This document shows, in pieces, positions 1-7,189 of a stretch of 64,000 nucleotides of DNA. The DNA comes from Sulfuricella denitrificans (GTDB lineage: Bacteria; Pseudomonadota; Gammaproteobacteria; Burkholderiales; Sulfuricellaceae). The stretch covers positions 1 to 64,000 of the forward strand of contig NSJJ01000009.1 of NCBI GenBank assembly GCA_002632355.1, written 5' to 3'. The notes beneath the pieces are model-generated. The model worked only from the letters and a program-made list of their open reading frames with translations. It did no database searches and was not told the DNA's origin. How positions within the stretch are numbered: position 1 is the stretch's first letter; every line of letters begins with the position of its first letter. The position numbers and the translations under genes are program-made.

Positions 1-117
1 CCGGTTTCGATTAAGTTACCGCGATGGCTGATTGAGTGGATGGATTCACAGCCGGAAAGCCGCGCAGTGCTGATTGAAAACGCAATACGGAAGCAGCACA
101 AATTGAAACCGCCCTAA
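1..117 (+). CDS. C-terminal fragment of small ribbon-helix-helix-like phage protein
   Basis: The window opens inside a reading frame that gives 38 residues and a TAA at 115-117. The visible part begins with an alternating stretch (VSIKLPRWL) followed by two predicted helices, including SRAVLIENAIRK, the strand-helix-helix pattern of CopG/Arc-type DNA-binding proteins. Small proteins of this kind sit near terminase and head genes in many prophages and could regulate or assist packaging; that role is inference. Start codon and N-terminus lie off the left edge. It could also be an unrelated small phage protein. Confidence 0.5.
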   Translation, partial: PVSIKLPRWLIEWMDSQPESRAVLIENAIRKQHKLKPP

Positions 118-167
118 GGGGCATAACTAGAATTAGGCGACACTTTATGTCGCGTAACACTTCAAAC

Positions 168-190
168 ACGGCCATTTTTTTGCCTTAACT
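168..190 (+). repeat. 23-bp direct repeat, copy 1 (phage head region)
   Basis: A 23-base stretch with core GGCCATTTTTTTGCC followed by TTAACT is repeated without mismatch at 2273-2295. This copy lies between the first gene fragment and the gpW-like gene. The following bases (CCCC, then an AT-rich stretch before the start codon) are also loosely alike in the two copies. It could be a phage control element or a short hairpin (GGC/GCC around a T tract). Confidence 0.75.
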
Positions 191-220
191 GCCCCATGAA
201 TATCGTCCATGCTTCCGCCC

Positions 221-787
221 ATGGCCGATATTCCAAGCACTGAGCCTGCCGTCTTCACGGCGGGCGACACTCTCCAATTCACCCGTTCGCTCGCGGATTA
301 TCCGGCCAGCGCCGGGTGGGTACTTTCCTACACCCTCATCAACGCCACCACCAAGATCAGTTTCAGCGCCAGCGCATCGGGCGACGATCACCTGGTCAAT
401 GTCGCAGCGGCCACCACCGCTGGGTGGGCAGCAGGCGATTATTCCTGGCTGGCTCGCGTTACCAAAACGAGCGAGGTTTACACCGTCGGCAACGGCACCC
501 TCAGCATCCTGCCGAACATCGCCGCAGTCGGCGTCACCGCGCTGGATGGGCGCTCCGATGCGCGGGTGATTCTGGACGGACTGATGGCGGCCTACAAGAC
601 GCACGTCGCGGGAGGATCCGGACACGTCGCCGAATACGAAATCGCCGGGCGCAAAATGAAATTCCGCAGCGCCGCCGAAATCCTGACCCAGATCGAGCAC
701 TGGAAGACCATCGTCGCGGCGGAAGAACGCGCCGAGCGCATCAACAAGGGCCAGAAGGCCGGCAACCGCATCCTGGTGAGGTTCTAA
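221..787 (+). CDS. Phage head-tail joining protein, gpW-like C-terminus
   Basis: 188 residues from the ATG at 221; an in-frame ATG at 209 would add four residues and neither has a clear Shine-Dalgarno. The N-terminal 110 residues look like a beta-rich domain (AGDTLQFTR at the start). The C-terminal 60 residues (GRKMKFRSAAEILTQIEHWK, then EERAERINKGQ) match the pattern of lambda gpW-type proteins, which plug the portal after packaging and prepare it for tail joining. It lies directly before the portal gene, whose ATG overlaps this stop (TAATG), as expected for W next to B. The fusion of an extra N-terminal domain to a gpW-like end is longer than lambda gpW (68 residues). Function by position and pattern, not by a decisive motif. 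Confidence 0.65.
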   Translation: MADIPSTEPAVFTAGDTLQFTRSLADYPASAGWVLSYTLINATTKISFSASASGDDHLVNVAAATTAGWAAGDYSWLARVTKTSEVYTVGNGTLSILPNIAAVGVTALDGRSDARVILDGLMAAYKTHVAGGSGHVAEYEIAGRKMKFRSAAEILTQIEHWKTIVAAEERAERINKGQKAGNRILVRF

Positions 788-2271
788 TGGGATTTCTCGA
801 CCTGTTCCGCCGCTCTGCGCGCGAAAAGCGCCAGCGCCCCATCCTCGTCAAGCGCGGCTATGATGCCGCCAGCACCGACCGCCTGAACTTCTCATGGACA
901 GCCGGCAACACCAGCGCGGACGATGACCTGCTGCGCGCGCTGGATCGCCTGCGCGCCCGCTCGCGCGACCTCGCCTACAACAACGAATATGCAAAAAAAT
1001 ACCTGCAGATGGTCGTCACACACATCGTCGGCCCGAATGGATTCAACCTGCAGGCGCTGGCAAACGACTTCGGCGTACCGGACGAAATGGCGCGCAAGCT
1101 CATCGAGCAGGCATTCGATGCGTGGAGCCGGCGCGGCGTGTGCGAGATCGGCGGACAATTCGCCTTTCAGGAACTGCAGCGACAGGTGATCCGCGCCGTG
1201 GCGCGCGATGGCGAGGCGATGGTGCTGAAACTGCGCGGCAAGGAATCCGGAAACGCTTACGGATTCGCCCTGCGCCTGATCGAGATCGACCGCCTGCCCG
1301 TCACCTGCAACATGCTGGCGAAAAACGGCAACCGCATCGTCATGGGCGTCGAGATCGACGCCATCGGCAAGCCGGTCGCCTACCACATCAACTTCGGCGA
1401 CCTGCACCTGGGCGCGGCCAGCACCACTCTGACCCGCGTTCAGGCCAGCGAAGTGCTGCACATCTTCCACCCGGAGCGCGCCGAGCAGCATCGCGGCGCG
1501 CCCTGGATGCACGCCATCATGGCCGGCCTGAAAATGCTGTCCGGATATGAAGAGGCCGCCGTGGTCGCCAGCCGCGTCGGCGCCAGCAAGATGGGATTCT
1601 TCACCACACCGGACGGAGACCCAGCCGCGCTGGCCGGCGGCAAGGACGATCAGGGCGAATTCTATTCCGAATCCGATCCCGGCGCCTTCGGCGTGCTGCC
1701 TGCCGGGTACGACTTCAAGAGCTTTGACCCGGACTACCCGCAAGCCAATTACGAAAGTTTCATCAAATCCCGCCTGCGCAGCATCGCCTCCGGCCTGGGC
1801 GTGGCCTACAACACCCTCGCCAACGACCTCGAAGGCGTCAACTTCTCCAGCATCCGCAGCGGCGTGCTGGAAGAACGCGACAACTGGATCGTCCTGCAGA
1901 ACTGGTTCATCGAAGCCTTCATGCGCCCGGTCTTCATGGACTGGATCGCATCCGCGCTGCTCAAGAGCGCCATCACTTACGGCAGCGGCTCATCCCTGCC
2001 GCCGAGCAAGCGGGAAAAATTCTCCGAACATACCTGGCAGGGCCGCCGCTGGCAGTGGGTGGATCCGCTCAAGGACCTGAACAGCTCCATCCTCGCCATC
2101 GAACACGGACTCGCCAGCCCGCAATCCGTCGCCGCCACCCTGGGCGTGGACGTGTACGACGTACTCGACCAGCTCAAGCAATTCCAGGACATGGTGGCAT
2201 CGAAAGGCGTGCAGTTGGGCGCTCAGAATCAACCGCCAGCGCCGCCAGCAGCAGAACTTGCCGCGCCATAA
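787..2271 (+). CDS. Phage portal protein, lambda gpB family
   Basis: 494 residues, close to the usual 500-530 of the lambda-type portal family. The dodecameric portal forms the vertex channel through which terminase pumps DNA and to which the connectors attach. The N-terminus shows the family pattern LRARSRDLAYNNEYAKKYL followed by VVTHIVGPNGF (about residues 52-85), and the C-terminal third has LRSIASGLGVAYNTLANDL and the conserved SSIRSGVLEERD stretch. The ATG at 787 overlaps the upstream stop, indicating translational coupling. The protease/capsid gene follows after a 73-base gap holding a repeat and a hairpin. Identification is firm. Confidence 0.93.
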   Translation: MGFLDLFRRSAREKRQRPILVKRGYDAASTDRLNFSWTAGNTSADDDLLRALDRLRARSRDLAYNNEYAKKYLQMVVTHIVGPNGFNLQALANDFGVPDEMARKLIEQAFDAWSRRGVCEIGGQFAFQELQRQVIRAVARDGEAMVLKLRGKESGNAYGFALRLIEIDRLPVTCNMLAKNGNRIVMGVEIDAIGKPVAYHINFGDLHLGAASTTLTRVQASEVLHIFHPERAEQHRGAPWMHAIMAGLKMLSGYEEAAVVASRVGASKMGFFTTPDGDPAALAGGKDDQGEFYSESDPGAFGVLPAGYDFKSFDPDYPQANYESFIKSRLRSIASGLGVAYNTLANDLEGVNFSSIRSGVLEERDNWIVLQNWFIEAFMRPVFMDWIASALLKSAITYGSGSSLPPSKREKFSEHTWQGRRWQWVDPLKDLNSSILAIEHGLASPQSVAATLGVDVYDVLDQLKQFQDMVASKGVQLGAQNQPPAPPAAELAAP

Positions 2272-2272
2272 A

Positions 2273-2295
2273 ACGGCCATTTTTTTGCCTTAACT
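2273..2295 (+). repeat. 23-bp direct repeat, copy 2 (phage head region)
   Basis: Exact second copy of the element at 168-190, starting two bases after the portal stop codon and ending 49 bases before the protease/capsid start. Two identical copies in front of two head genes, in DNA that otherwise has almost no spacer between genes, suggest a kept regulatory role (promoter, processing site or anti-termination signal); which one cannot be read from the sequence. Confidence 0.75.
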
Positions 2296-2320
2296 CCCCT
2301 TATAGACTCCCGCATCATGG

Positions 2321-2342
2321 CGCCATTCGAACAGGAATGGCG
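2321..2342 (+). promoter_or_regulatory. Hairpin enclosing the ribosome binding site of the protease/capsid gene
   Basis: CGCCATTC (2321-2328) pairs perfectly with GAATGGCG (2335-2342) across a six-base loop GAACAG. The only Shine-Dalgarno-like sequence for the ATG at 2345 is AGGA at 2332-2335, at the loop/3' stem edge. The structure could tune initiation of the capsid mRNA. Seen directly in sequence; the regulatory effect is inferred. Confidence 0.55.
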
Positions 2343-2344
2343 AC

Positions 2345-4213
2345 ATGGACAAGCTCAAGACCGGCACGCTTTATCGTGGATTTTCAGTAGATCGCGCAGC
2401 GATCGACGAAACCGCACGCACGGTTCAACTCGCATTTTCCAGCGAGGAACCCTACGACCGCTGGTTCGGCACCGAGATCCTCGACCATTCCCCGCAATCC
2501 ATTCGCCTCGGGCGCCTGACCAACGGCGGCCCGCTCCTGCTGGACCACGAACCCGAAGACCACATCGGCGTGGTGGAAAGTATCGCAATCGGCCCGGATC
2601 GCGTCGGACGCGCCGTGGTGCGCTTCGGGAGAAGCGCTGACGCCGAAGAGGCTTTCCGCGACGTGATGGACGGCATCCGCCGTCATGTGTCCGTCGGCTA
2701 CCTGGTTCACAAGATGCAGATGGTGGAAAGCGCCGACAACGCAGAAATCTACCGGGTAACGGACTGGGAGCCACTGGAAATCAGCCTCGTCGCCATCCCG
2801 GCAGACCCCACCGTCGGCATCGGTCGCAGCAACGAATCCGGCTCGCACGAAACCCTCGTAGAGCGCCAAACCCATTCAAAAAAGGAACAAGCCATGTCTG
2901 AAACCATTGCAGCCACCCCGGCAGAACCCGTTGACGTTTCCGCCATCGAAAAGCGCGCCCGCGACGAATTCGCCAAGACCGAACGCGACCGCGTGAATGA
3001 AATCATCGGCATCGGCGAGGCCTACGCCAGCCACGGCGCCGAGAAACTGGCTTCGCAGTATGTGCGCGAAGGCAAGAGCGTGTCGGACTTCCGCGCTGCA
3101 GTGATGGAACTGATGAGTAAAAAAAATGAGGAGAGCATGACCGTGGACCTGAGCCAGAAAGAAGTACGCCAGTATTCATACGCCCGCGCCATCGCGGCAG
3201 CCCTGGACATGGTCGAGGGCCGCAACGCCACCGGTCTGGAGGCCGAAATCAGTGCCGACCTGGAAAAATCCATGCCGGCCAGCTACAAGCGCAACGGCGG
3301 CCTGTTCGTTCCGCTGCAGCTGCAGCGTACCGCCATCGCCACCGCCAACTACAACACCGCCAACAAGGGCGCAGAGGGCGTCTTCACCGAGGCTGGCGAA
3401 TTCATCGACCTGCTGCGCAACGCTTCCGCTGTTGTCGGTCGCGGCGCCCGCGTCCTGTCCGGCCTGCAAGGCCCGGTCAGCTTCCCGAAACAGTCCGGCG
3501 CAGGCACGGCCTACTGGATGGCAGAGAACGACGGCACCGACGTGACCGCTTCCAACCTCACCCTGGGCAGCACCTCGCTGTCGCCCAAGACCCTGCAGGC
3601 ATCCACCGCCTACAGCCGCCAGCTGCTCGCGCAGTCGGTGCTGGATGTGGAAATGCTGATCCGCGAAGACATGGCCGCCACCCACGCCCTGGCATGGGAC
3701 CTGGCCGCGCTGCACGGCACCGGCAACAGCAACCAGCCGCAGGGCATCTATGCGGCCTCCAACGTCAACTCGGTGGCCATGGGCGGCGTGCCGACCTTCG
3801 GCAAACTGATCGACATGGTGACGGAAGTCGCCAAGGACAACGCGCTGATGGGCAGCCTCGGCTTCCTCACCACGCCCGGCATGGCCGGCAAGTTGAGCCA
3901 GACCGTCAAGGCCAGCGGCACCGATTCCACCATGATCTGGACCGGCAATGTCACCGAAGGCAACCTGGCCGGCTACAACGCCAACGCCACCAACCAGGTC
4001 AGCGCCACCCTGGGCGGCGGCTCCGAGCACGGACTGATCTTCGGCAACTGGTCGGACCTGATGATCGGCATGTGGGGCGCGCTGGAAATCGTGGTTGACC
4101 CCTACGCGCTGAAAAAGCAGGGCATGGTCGAAGTCACCAGCTTCCAGATGGTCGACATCGCACTGCGCCACGCAGAGAGCTTCTGCAAGGCCACCGGCGC
4201 CACCATCGCCTAA
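2345..4213 (+). CDS. Fused prohead protease and HK97-fold major capsid protein
   Basis: 622 residues combining two proteins that are usually separate. Residues 1 to about 165 are a U35-type prohead protease: LLLDHEPEDHIG carries the likely catalytic His68 and RHVSVGYLV the Ser116. Residues about 184-622 are a phage capsid protein with an N-terminal charged, helical delta-like region (AIEKRARDEFAKTERDR) and the HK97 core (KNGGLFVPLQ-like start, WDLAALHGTG, PYALKKQGMVEV end). The protease would cut off the scaffold-like delta region during maturation. A second in-frame ATG at 2894 (Met184) is preceded by AAAAAAGGAAC, so a free capsid chain may also be made by internal initiation. No stop or frameshift separates the halves. 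Product identity is firm; use of the internal start is inference. Confidence 0.92.
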   Translation: MDKLKTGTLYRGFSVDRAAIDETARTVQLAFSSEEPYDRWFGTEILDHSPQSIRLGRLTNGGPLLLDHEPEDHIGVVESIAIGPDRVGRAVVRFGRSADAEEAFRDVMDGIRRHVSVGYLVHKMQMVESADNAEIYRVTDWEPLEISLVAIPADPTVGIGRSNESGSHETLVERQTHSKKEQAMSETIAATPAEPVDVSAIEKRARDEFAKTERDRVNEIIGIGEAYASHGAEKLASQYVREGKSVSDFRAAVMELMSKKNEESMTVDLSQKEVRQYSYARAIAAALDMVEGRNATGLEAEISADLEKSMPASYKRNGGLFVPLQLQRTAIATANYNTANKGAEGVFTEAGEFIDLLRNASAVVGRGARVLSGLQGPVSFPKQSGAGTAYWMAENDGTDVTASNLTLGSTSLSPKTLQASTAYSRQLLAQSVLDVEMLIREDMAATHALAWDLAALHGTGNSNQPQGIYAASNVNSVAMGGVPTFGKLIDMVTEVAKDNALMGSLGFLTTPGMAGKLSQTVKASGTDSTMIWTGNVTEGNLAGYNANATNQVSATLGGGSEHGLIFGNWSDLMIGMWGALEIVVDPYALKKQGMVEVTSFQMVDIALRHAESFCKATGATIA

Positions 4214-4224
4214 GGAGTGACGGG

Positions 4225-4422
4225 ATGAAGGTGAAAGCCATTCGCGGTTTTTGTCTCGGGGGCATCGGAAACGATGCCCATCCCGGCGACCTGCTCGACC
4301 TGCCTGACCACACCGCCGCCATGCTGATCCAGCGCGGCAAGGTCGTGGCAGTCGTGGCGCTCACCGAGCAGGATCCGGAGCCGAAACCCGCCAAACGCAA
4401 AGGGGCAAAAAATGCAGATTGA
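4225..4422 (+). CDS. Small phage protein after the capsid gene
   Basis: 65 residues with a good ribosome binding site (TAAGGAGTGACGGG before the ATG). The N-terminal 45 residues form a compact beta-like domain (RGFCLGG, PGDLLDLP, AAMLIQRGKVV) and the end is Lys/Pro rich (PEPKPAKRKGAKN). Such proteins are common between capsid and connector genes of lambda-like prophages and are often called head-associated, but no enzymatic or binding motif is visible. Its 3' end overlaps the next gene by 11 bases, so both are probably co-translated. Confidence 0.75.
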   Translation: MKVKAIRGFCLGGIGNDAHPGDLLDLPDHTAAMLIQRGKVVAVVALTEQDPEPKPAKRKGAKNAD

Positions 4423-5047
4423 AGAATTCGCCGTCGCCAGCAGCCTCACCACGCTGCAGACGCCCGCAGCCATCGCCGCCAGCGGCAGCGCTGCCGGCGT
4501 GGACATCAACACGCTACGCAGCAAGGCCGCCGCCCTGCTGATGGCGCTCAACACCGCAGGCACCACGCCGACGCTGGCCATCAAGCTGCAGCACGCGCCT
4601 GATGGCGATGTCGTCACCAGCGTCACGCCCGGCAGCAACACCGGCAACGGCACCTGCACGCAAGTCTACGGAGGGCCGGATGCGGTCGCGGAAAACATCA
4701 CCCTGACCTTTTCCAACGCCACCACGGCAGCAGTCGTCGGCTCGGTATCCGGCGCGCTCGGCAATGCCACGGTCGGCACCCTGTTCAGCAGCGCCAACGT
4801 GGAATTCATGCTCACCGCTGGCAGTTCGGCATGGGTCAATGGCGACACCATCGTCATCGTCACCACGGCGCGGACGTATGTCGATGTCGGAAGCGGCGCA
4901 TTCACTGGCCTGACCACCGGCGCATCGATCCAGAAAATCGGCCTCGATCTCGACAAGCTCAAGCGCTATATGCGGGTTAATTACACCATCGGCGGGACAG
5001 TTTCACCGTCCTACACCCTGGGCATCGTGCTGCAGAGCCTGGCATGA
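4412..5047 (+). CDS. Phage structural protein, possible capsid decoration protein
   Basis: 211 residues, rich in Ala, Thr, Gly and Ser with few charged residues until the C-terminus, typical of virion beta-proteins. The middle (about 60-150) consists of alternating hydrophobic strands; the end (LDKLKRYMRVNYTIGG, then LGIVLQSLA) resembles the conserved tail of a phage family located between capsid and connector genes. Position in the place of lambda gpD suggests a head decoration or stabilising role, but no diagnostic motif is present. Starts inside the preceding gene and ends overlapping the ATG of the next (ATGA). Confidence 0.7.
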   Translation: MQIEEFAVASSLTTLQTPAAIAASGSAAGVDINTLRSKAAALLMALNTAGTTPTLAIKLQHAPDGDVVTSVTPGSNTGNGTCTQVYGGPDAVAENITLTFSNATTAAVVGSVSGALGNATVGTLFSSANVEFMLTAGSSAWVNGDTIVIVTTARTYVDVGSGAFTGLTTGASIQKIGLDLDKLKRYMRVNYTIGGTVSPSYTLGIVLQSLA

Positions 5048-5310
5048 CCGAAAACCTGACCCCGTTCTTCGCTGACTTCGGTGTCAACGCCACCATTGGC
5101 GGCGGCACTGTGCGCGGCATCCATGATGCCGTGTTCGCCGAGACGTTCGGGTTCACAGCCGGTTTCAAGCCGGTCTTCATCTGCCCGGCCAGCGCCGTGC
5201 CGAACATTGCCGAAGGCGATGCCGTCATCATCGCCGCCACCACTTACAAGGTGGCTGGCGTCGAGCCGGACGGAACCGGCATGACCCTGTTGAGGCTTGA
5301 AGCGGCATGA
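5044..5310 (+). CDS. Head-tail attachment protein, gpFII-like
   Basis: 88 residues. The pattern of a short helix (FFADFGVNATI), an early strand pair (TVRGIHDAVFAETFG), a PVFICPASAVPNIAEGDAVII stretch and a final TYKVAGVEPDGTGMTLLRLE strand matches the lambda FII/neck family, which forms the ring below the portal and binds the tail. It overlaps both neighbours by four bases (ATGA junctions), and is followed by a gpU-like terminator gene as in lambda. Assignment rests on size, order and strand pattern. Confidence 0.72.
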   Translation: MTENLTPFFADFGVNATIGGGTVRGIHDAVFAETFGFTAGFKPVFICPASAVPNIAEGDAVIIAATTYKVAGVEPDGTGMTLLRLEAA

Positions 5311-5741
5311 CCACTCACGCTCGCCAGCAAATCCGCGAAGCCGTTGCCAGCGCCGTCACCGGGCTGACAACGACCGGAACAAAGGTCTACCAGTCGCGCC
5401 TGCATGCCCTGCGCGACAGCAACATTCCGTGCCTGCTGGTAAATACCGACGAAGAAGACGTGCAGCCTTCCCTCGGCATCATCGAGCGCTCGCTGCATGT
5501 CCGTGTTGCTGGCGTGGCGAAGGCATCCGCCAACCTGGACGACACGCTGGACCAGATGGCGCTCGAAGTCGAGACCGCGCTGGCTTCCGGCGTCACGGTC
5601 GGCGGGAAAAGCCGCCATGTGACGCTGACCGGGATTTCGGTGGAGATGACCGACGAACTGGAAAAGCCAGCCGGGATCATCGGCATGGATTATCGCATTA
5701 CCTACCACACCGCACCGGGCGCACCCGGCGTATTGATTTAA
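5307..5741 (+). CDS. Tail terminator / minor tail protein U-like
   Basis: 144 residues in the alpha-beta arrangement of lambda gpU-type tail terminators: N-terminal helix (REAVASAVTGL), the strand SNIPCLLVNTDEED, then a helix SANLDDTLDQMALEVETAL and a final strand pair (GMDYRITYHT). gpU caps the tail tube and sets the point of head attachment. Located between the FII-like and tail-tube genes, the normal place. The start overlaps the upstream stop. A good match by fold pattern and position. Confidence 0.8.
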   Translation: MTTHARQQIREAVASAVTGLTTTGTKVYQSRLHALRDSNIPCLLVNTDEEDVQPSLGIIERSLHVRVAGVAKASANLDDTLDQMALEVETALASGVTVGGKSRHVTLTGISVEMTDELEKPAGIIGMDYRITYHTAPGAPGVLI

Positions 5742-5760
5742 GCAAAAGAGGAGACACGCC

Positions 5761-6420
5761 ATGTCAATCACACTTTCTACCGGTTCAACAATCGCAATCG
5801 CAGGCACTTACGGCGCCAGCAAAACGTTTTCTTCTGCGAGCAATGCAGCAGAATCTGTCCTTAGCTTTGCAGCAGATCCCGGTCTGGCCGGTGGCGACGT
5901 AGTTGAGGTCTCGTCCGGATGGGGCCGCCTGGACAAGCGCGTCGTGCGCATCAAATCAGTGAGCGGGGCCGGCCCTTATCTCGCCACGCTGGAAGGCGTC
6001 GATACGTCCGACACGAACCACTACCCATCTGGTGCAGGTGTCGGCACTATTCGCGAGATTGCCACCTGGGTAGATATCCCGCAAATCAAGGACATCGGCT
6101 CCGGCGGCGGCGATCAGCAGTACGCCAACATCACGGCCATGTCTGACGATACAGAGCGCAAGATCCCGACCATCCGTTCAGCGGTGACAATGGACCTGAC
6201 GGTCTACGACGACCCGACGCTGTCCTACTACAGCACCGTGGTTGCGGCATCCGATTCCAGCGCTGTTACAGCGCTGAAGATCGCCACCAAGAACGGCGCC
6301 TATCTGTATGCAAACGCCTACTGGAGCATCCAGAAGGTGCCGAACATGTCCACCAACGAGGCGCTGACCAGCAAGATCAGCATGAGCTACGCAGCCGACC
6401 CGATCCGCTACGCCAGCTAA
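5761..6420 (+). CDS. Major tail tube protein
   Basis: 219 residues with a strong ribosome binding site (AAGAGGAGACACGCC). Ser/Thr/Ala-rich N-terminal beta region (1-105) followed by a tube-protein-like block: WVDIPQIKDIG, then QQYANITAMSDD and RKIPTIRSAVTMDLTVYDDP, ending in LTSKISMSYAADPIRY. The strand-rich composition and the IxSAVTMDLTV motif fit lambda gpV-like tube proteins, which stack as hexamers to form the tail. It is followed by a highly structured spacer and then by the chaperone genes, in the standard order. Confidence 0.85.
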   Translation: MSITLSTGSTIAIAGTYGASKTFSSASNAAESVLSFAADPGLAGGDVVEVSSGWGRLDKRVVRIKSVSGAGPYLATLEGVDTSDTNHYPSGAGVGTIREIATWVDIPQIKDIGSGGGDQQYANITAMSDDTERKIPTIRSAVTMDLTVYDDPTLSYYSTVVAASDSSAVTALKIATKNGAYLYANAYWSIQKVPNMSTNEALTSKISMSYAADPIRYAS

Positions 6421-6424
6421 ACGG

Positions 6425-6484
6425 CTCTGACGGCAGCGGCATTGCCGCGAGCGTTACCCCCTTGTGGCGCTCTCGCCGTCAGAG
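6425..6484 (+). ncRNA. Predicted three-way-junction RNA element between tail tube and chaperone genes
   Basis: CTCTGACGGC (6425-6434) pairs perfectly with GCCGTCAGAG (6475-6484). Inside, GCGGC-att-GCCGC (6436-6448) and GAGCG...CGCTC (6449-6472, 14-base loop) form two more perfect stems, so the spacer folds into a three-way junction with almost no unpaired bases. No T tract follows, so it is not a standard intrinsic terminator. It could be a processing/stability element separating the abundant tube mRNA from the rare chaperone mRNA. Confidence 0.6.
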
Positions 6485-6535
6485 ACTCATCACAAGGGAA
6501 ACCGAACACGCACAAGCACAAGGGGAAACCGCAAC

Positions 6536-6847
6536 ATGTTCAAACTGACACCGAAACCGACATTCTGGGCAAAAGTGGAAATCAGCATTCCTGGGCAAAC
6601 CAAGCCGGCATCCATCGAAGTGGAATTCAAACACCTCGGGCGAGATGGATTCAAGGCGTTTTTCGAGGGGCTGGAAGGAAAGACAGACGCGGAAGCGCTT
6701 GGGGATGTTGTCGTTGGATGGAAAGGCGTAGAGGACGAATTCAACATGGAAAATTTCGAGTTGCTTCTGAATAACTACCCGACGGCGCCAATGGCATTTT
6801 TCGAAACATTCCGCAAGGAATCGCTGGAGGCCAAAACAAAAAACTGA
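6536..6847 (+). CDS. Tail assembly chaperone, gpG-like
   Basis: 103 residues from the ATG at 6536, chosen because AAGGGGAAACC lies just before it; an in-frame ATG at 6464 lies inside the structured spacer and gives an implausible Arg/Thr-rich leader. The sequence (MFKLTPKPTFWAKVEI, then FKHLGRDGFKAFF) has the look of phage tail assembly chaperones that bind the tape measure and recruit tube protein. The last sense codons are ACA AAA AAC before TGA, an exact A_AAA_AAC slippery heptamer, so a fraction of ribosomes should continue in the -1 frame to make the GT fusion. Identification strongly supported by that signal. Confidence 0.88.
   Translation: MFKLTPKPTFWAKVEISIPGQTKPASIEVEFKHLGRDGFKAFFEGLEGKTDAEALGDVVVGWKGVEDEFNMENFELLLNNYPTAPMAFFETFRKESLEAKTKN
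6838..6844 (+). promoter_or_regulatory. Programmed -1 ribosomal frameshift site (A AAA AAC) for G to GT
   Basis: The heptamer AAAAAAC is in the required register: the zero-frame codons are ACA (6836-6838), AAA (6839-6841), AAC (6842-6844), directly before the stop TGA (6845-6847). A -1 slip re-reads C6844 and continues CTG ATT GAA into the frame of the downstream coding region that ends at 7170. The downstream ATG (6865) lacks a ribosome binding site, as expected if the T part is only made by frameshifting. Confidence 0.9.
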
Positions 6848-6864
6848 TTGAAGTCGCCCGTGCC

Positions 6865-7170
6865 ATGTACTCCGGCTCGGGCGGCCCATCGGATGAAGAA
6901 CTTGCAGCGTTAGGCTTAAAGCGGGAAGACCTGGCCGGGCCGGAAGATCGGATCGTCTGGGTGTATCAGGAAAATTGGGCGGCATTCGTGCTTTTTTCGC
7001 GGCTGCAGACGCAGTGGCGCATGGGCATGGCCGGCGCAACCGGACTGGACTATGCAGGCATGGAGGCCGCCATGCGCATCATCGGGACGCGCGACCGGGC
7101 AAAAATGTTCGATGACATCTCGATCATGGAACGCGCCGCACTATCAGCAATGGCAGAAAAGCGGAAATAA
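6865..7170 (+). CDS. T segment of the GT tail assembly chaperone (DUF1799-like)
   Basis: Listed from its first ATG, but most likely translated only as the C-terminal part of a G-T fusion: the frame is open from 6844 and joins G at the slippery site, giving a fusion of about 210 residues. The segment (PSDEELAALGLKREDLAGPED, then VYQENWAAFVLFSRLQTQWR and GLDYAGMEAAMRI) fits the DUF1799 family found between G and tape measure genes. In lambda, GT binds tape measure protein and tube subunits and is absent from the virion. No independent ribosome binding site is visible. The tape measure gene starts 19 bases after its stop. Confidence 0.85.
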   Translation: MYSGSGGPSDEELAALGLKREDLAGPEDRIVWVYQENWAAFVLFSRLQTQWRMGMAGATGLDYAGMEAAMRIIGTRDRAKMFDDISIMERAALSAMAEKRK

Positions 7171-7189
7171 CCTCAAATGAGCGAGAAGC

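Noticed and set aside
316-786. In-frame N-terminal extension of the portal starting at 316
   Set aside because: Arg/His-rich sequence overlapping the gpW-like gene; the ATG at 787 with TAATG overlap is the expected portal start.
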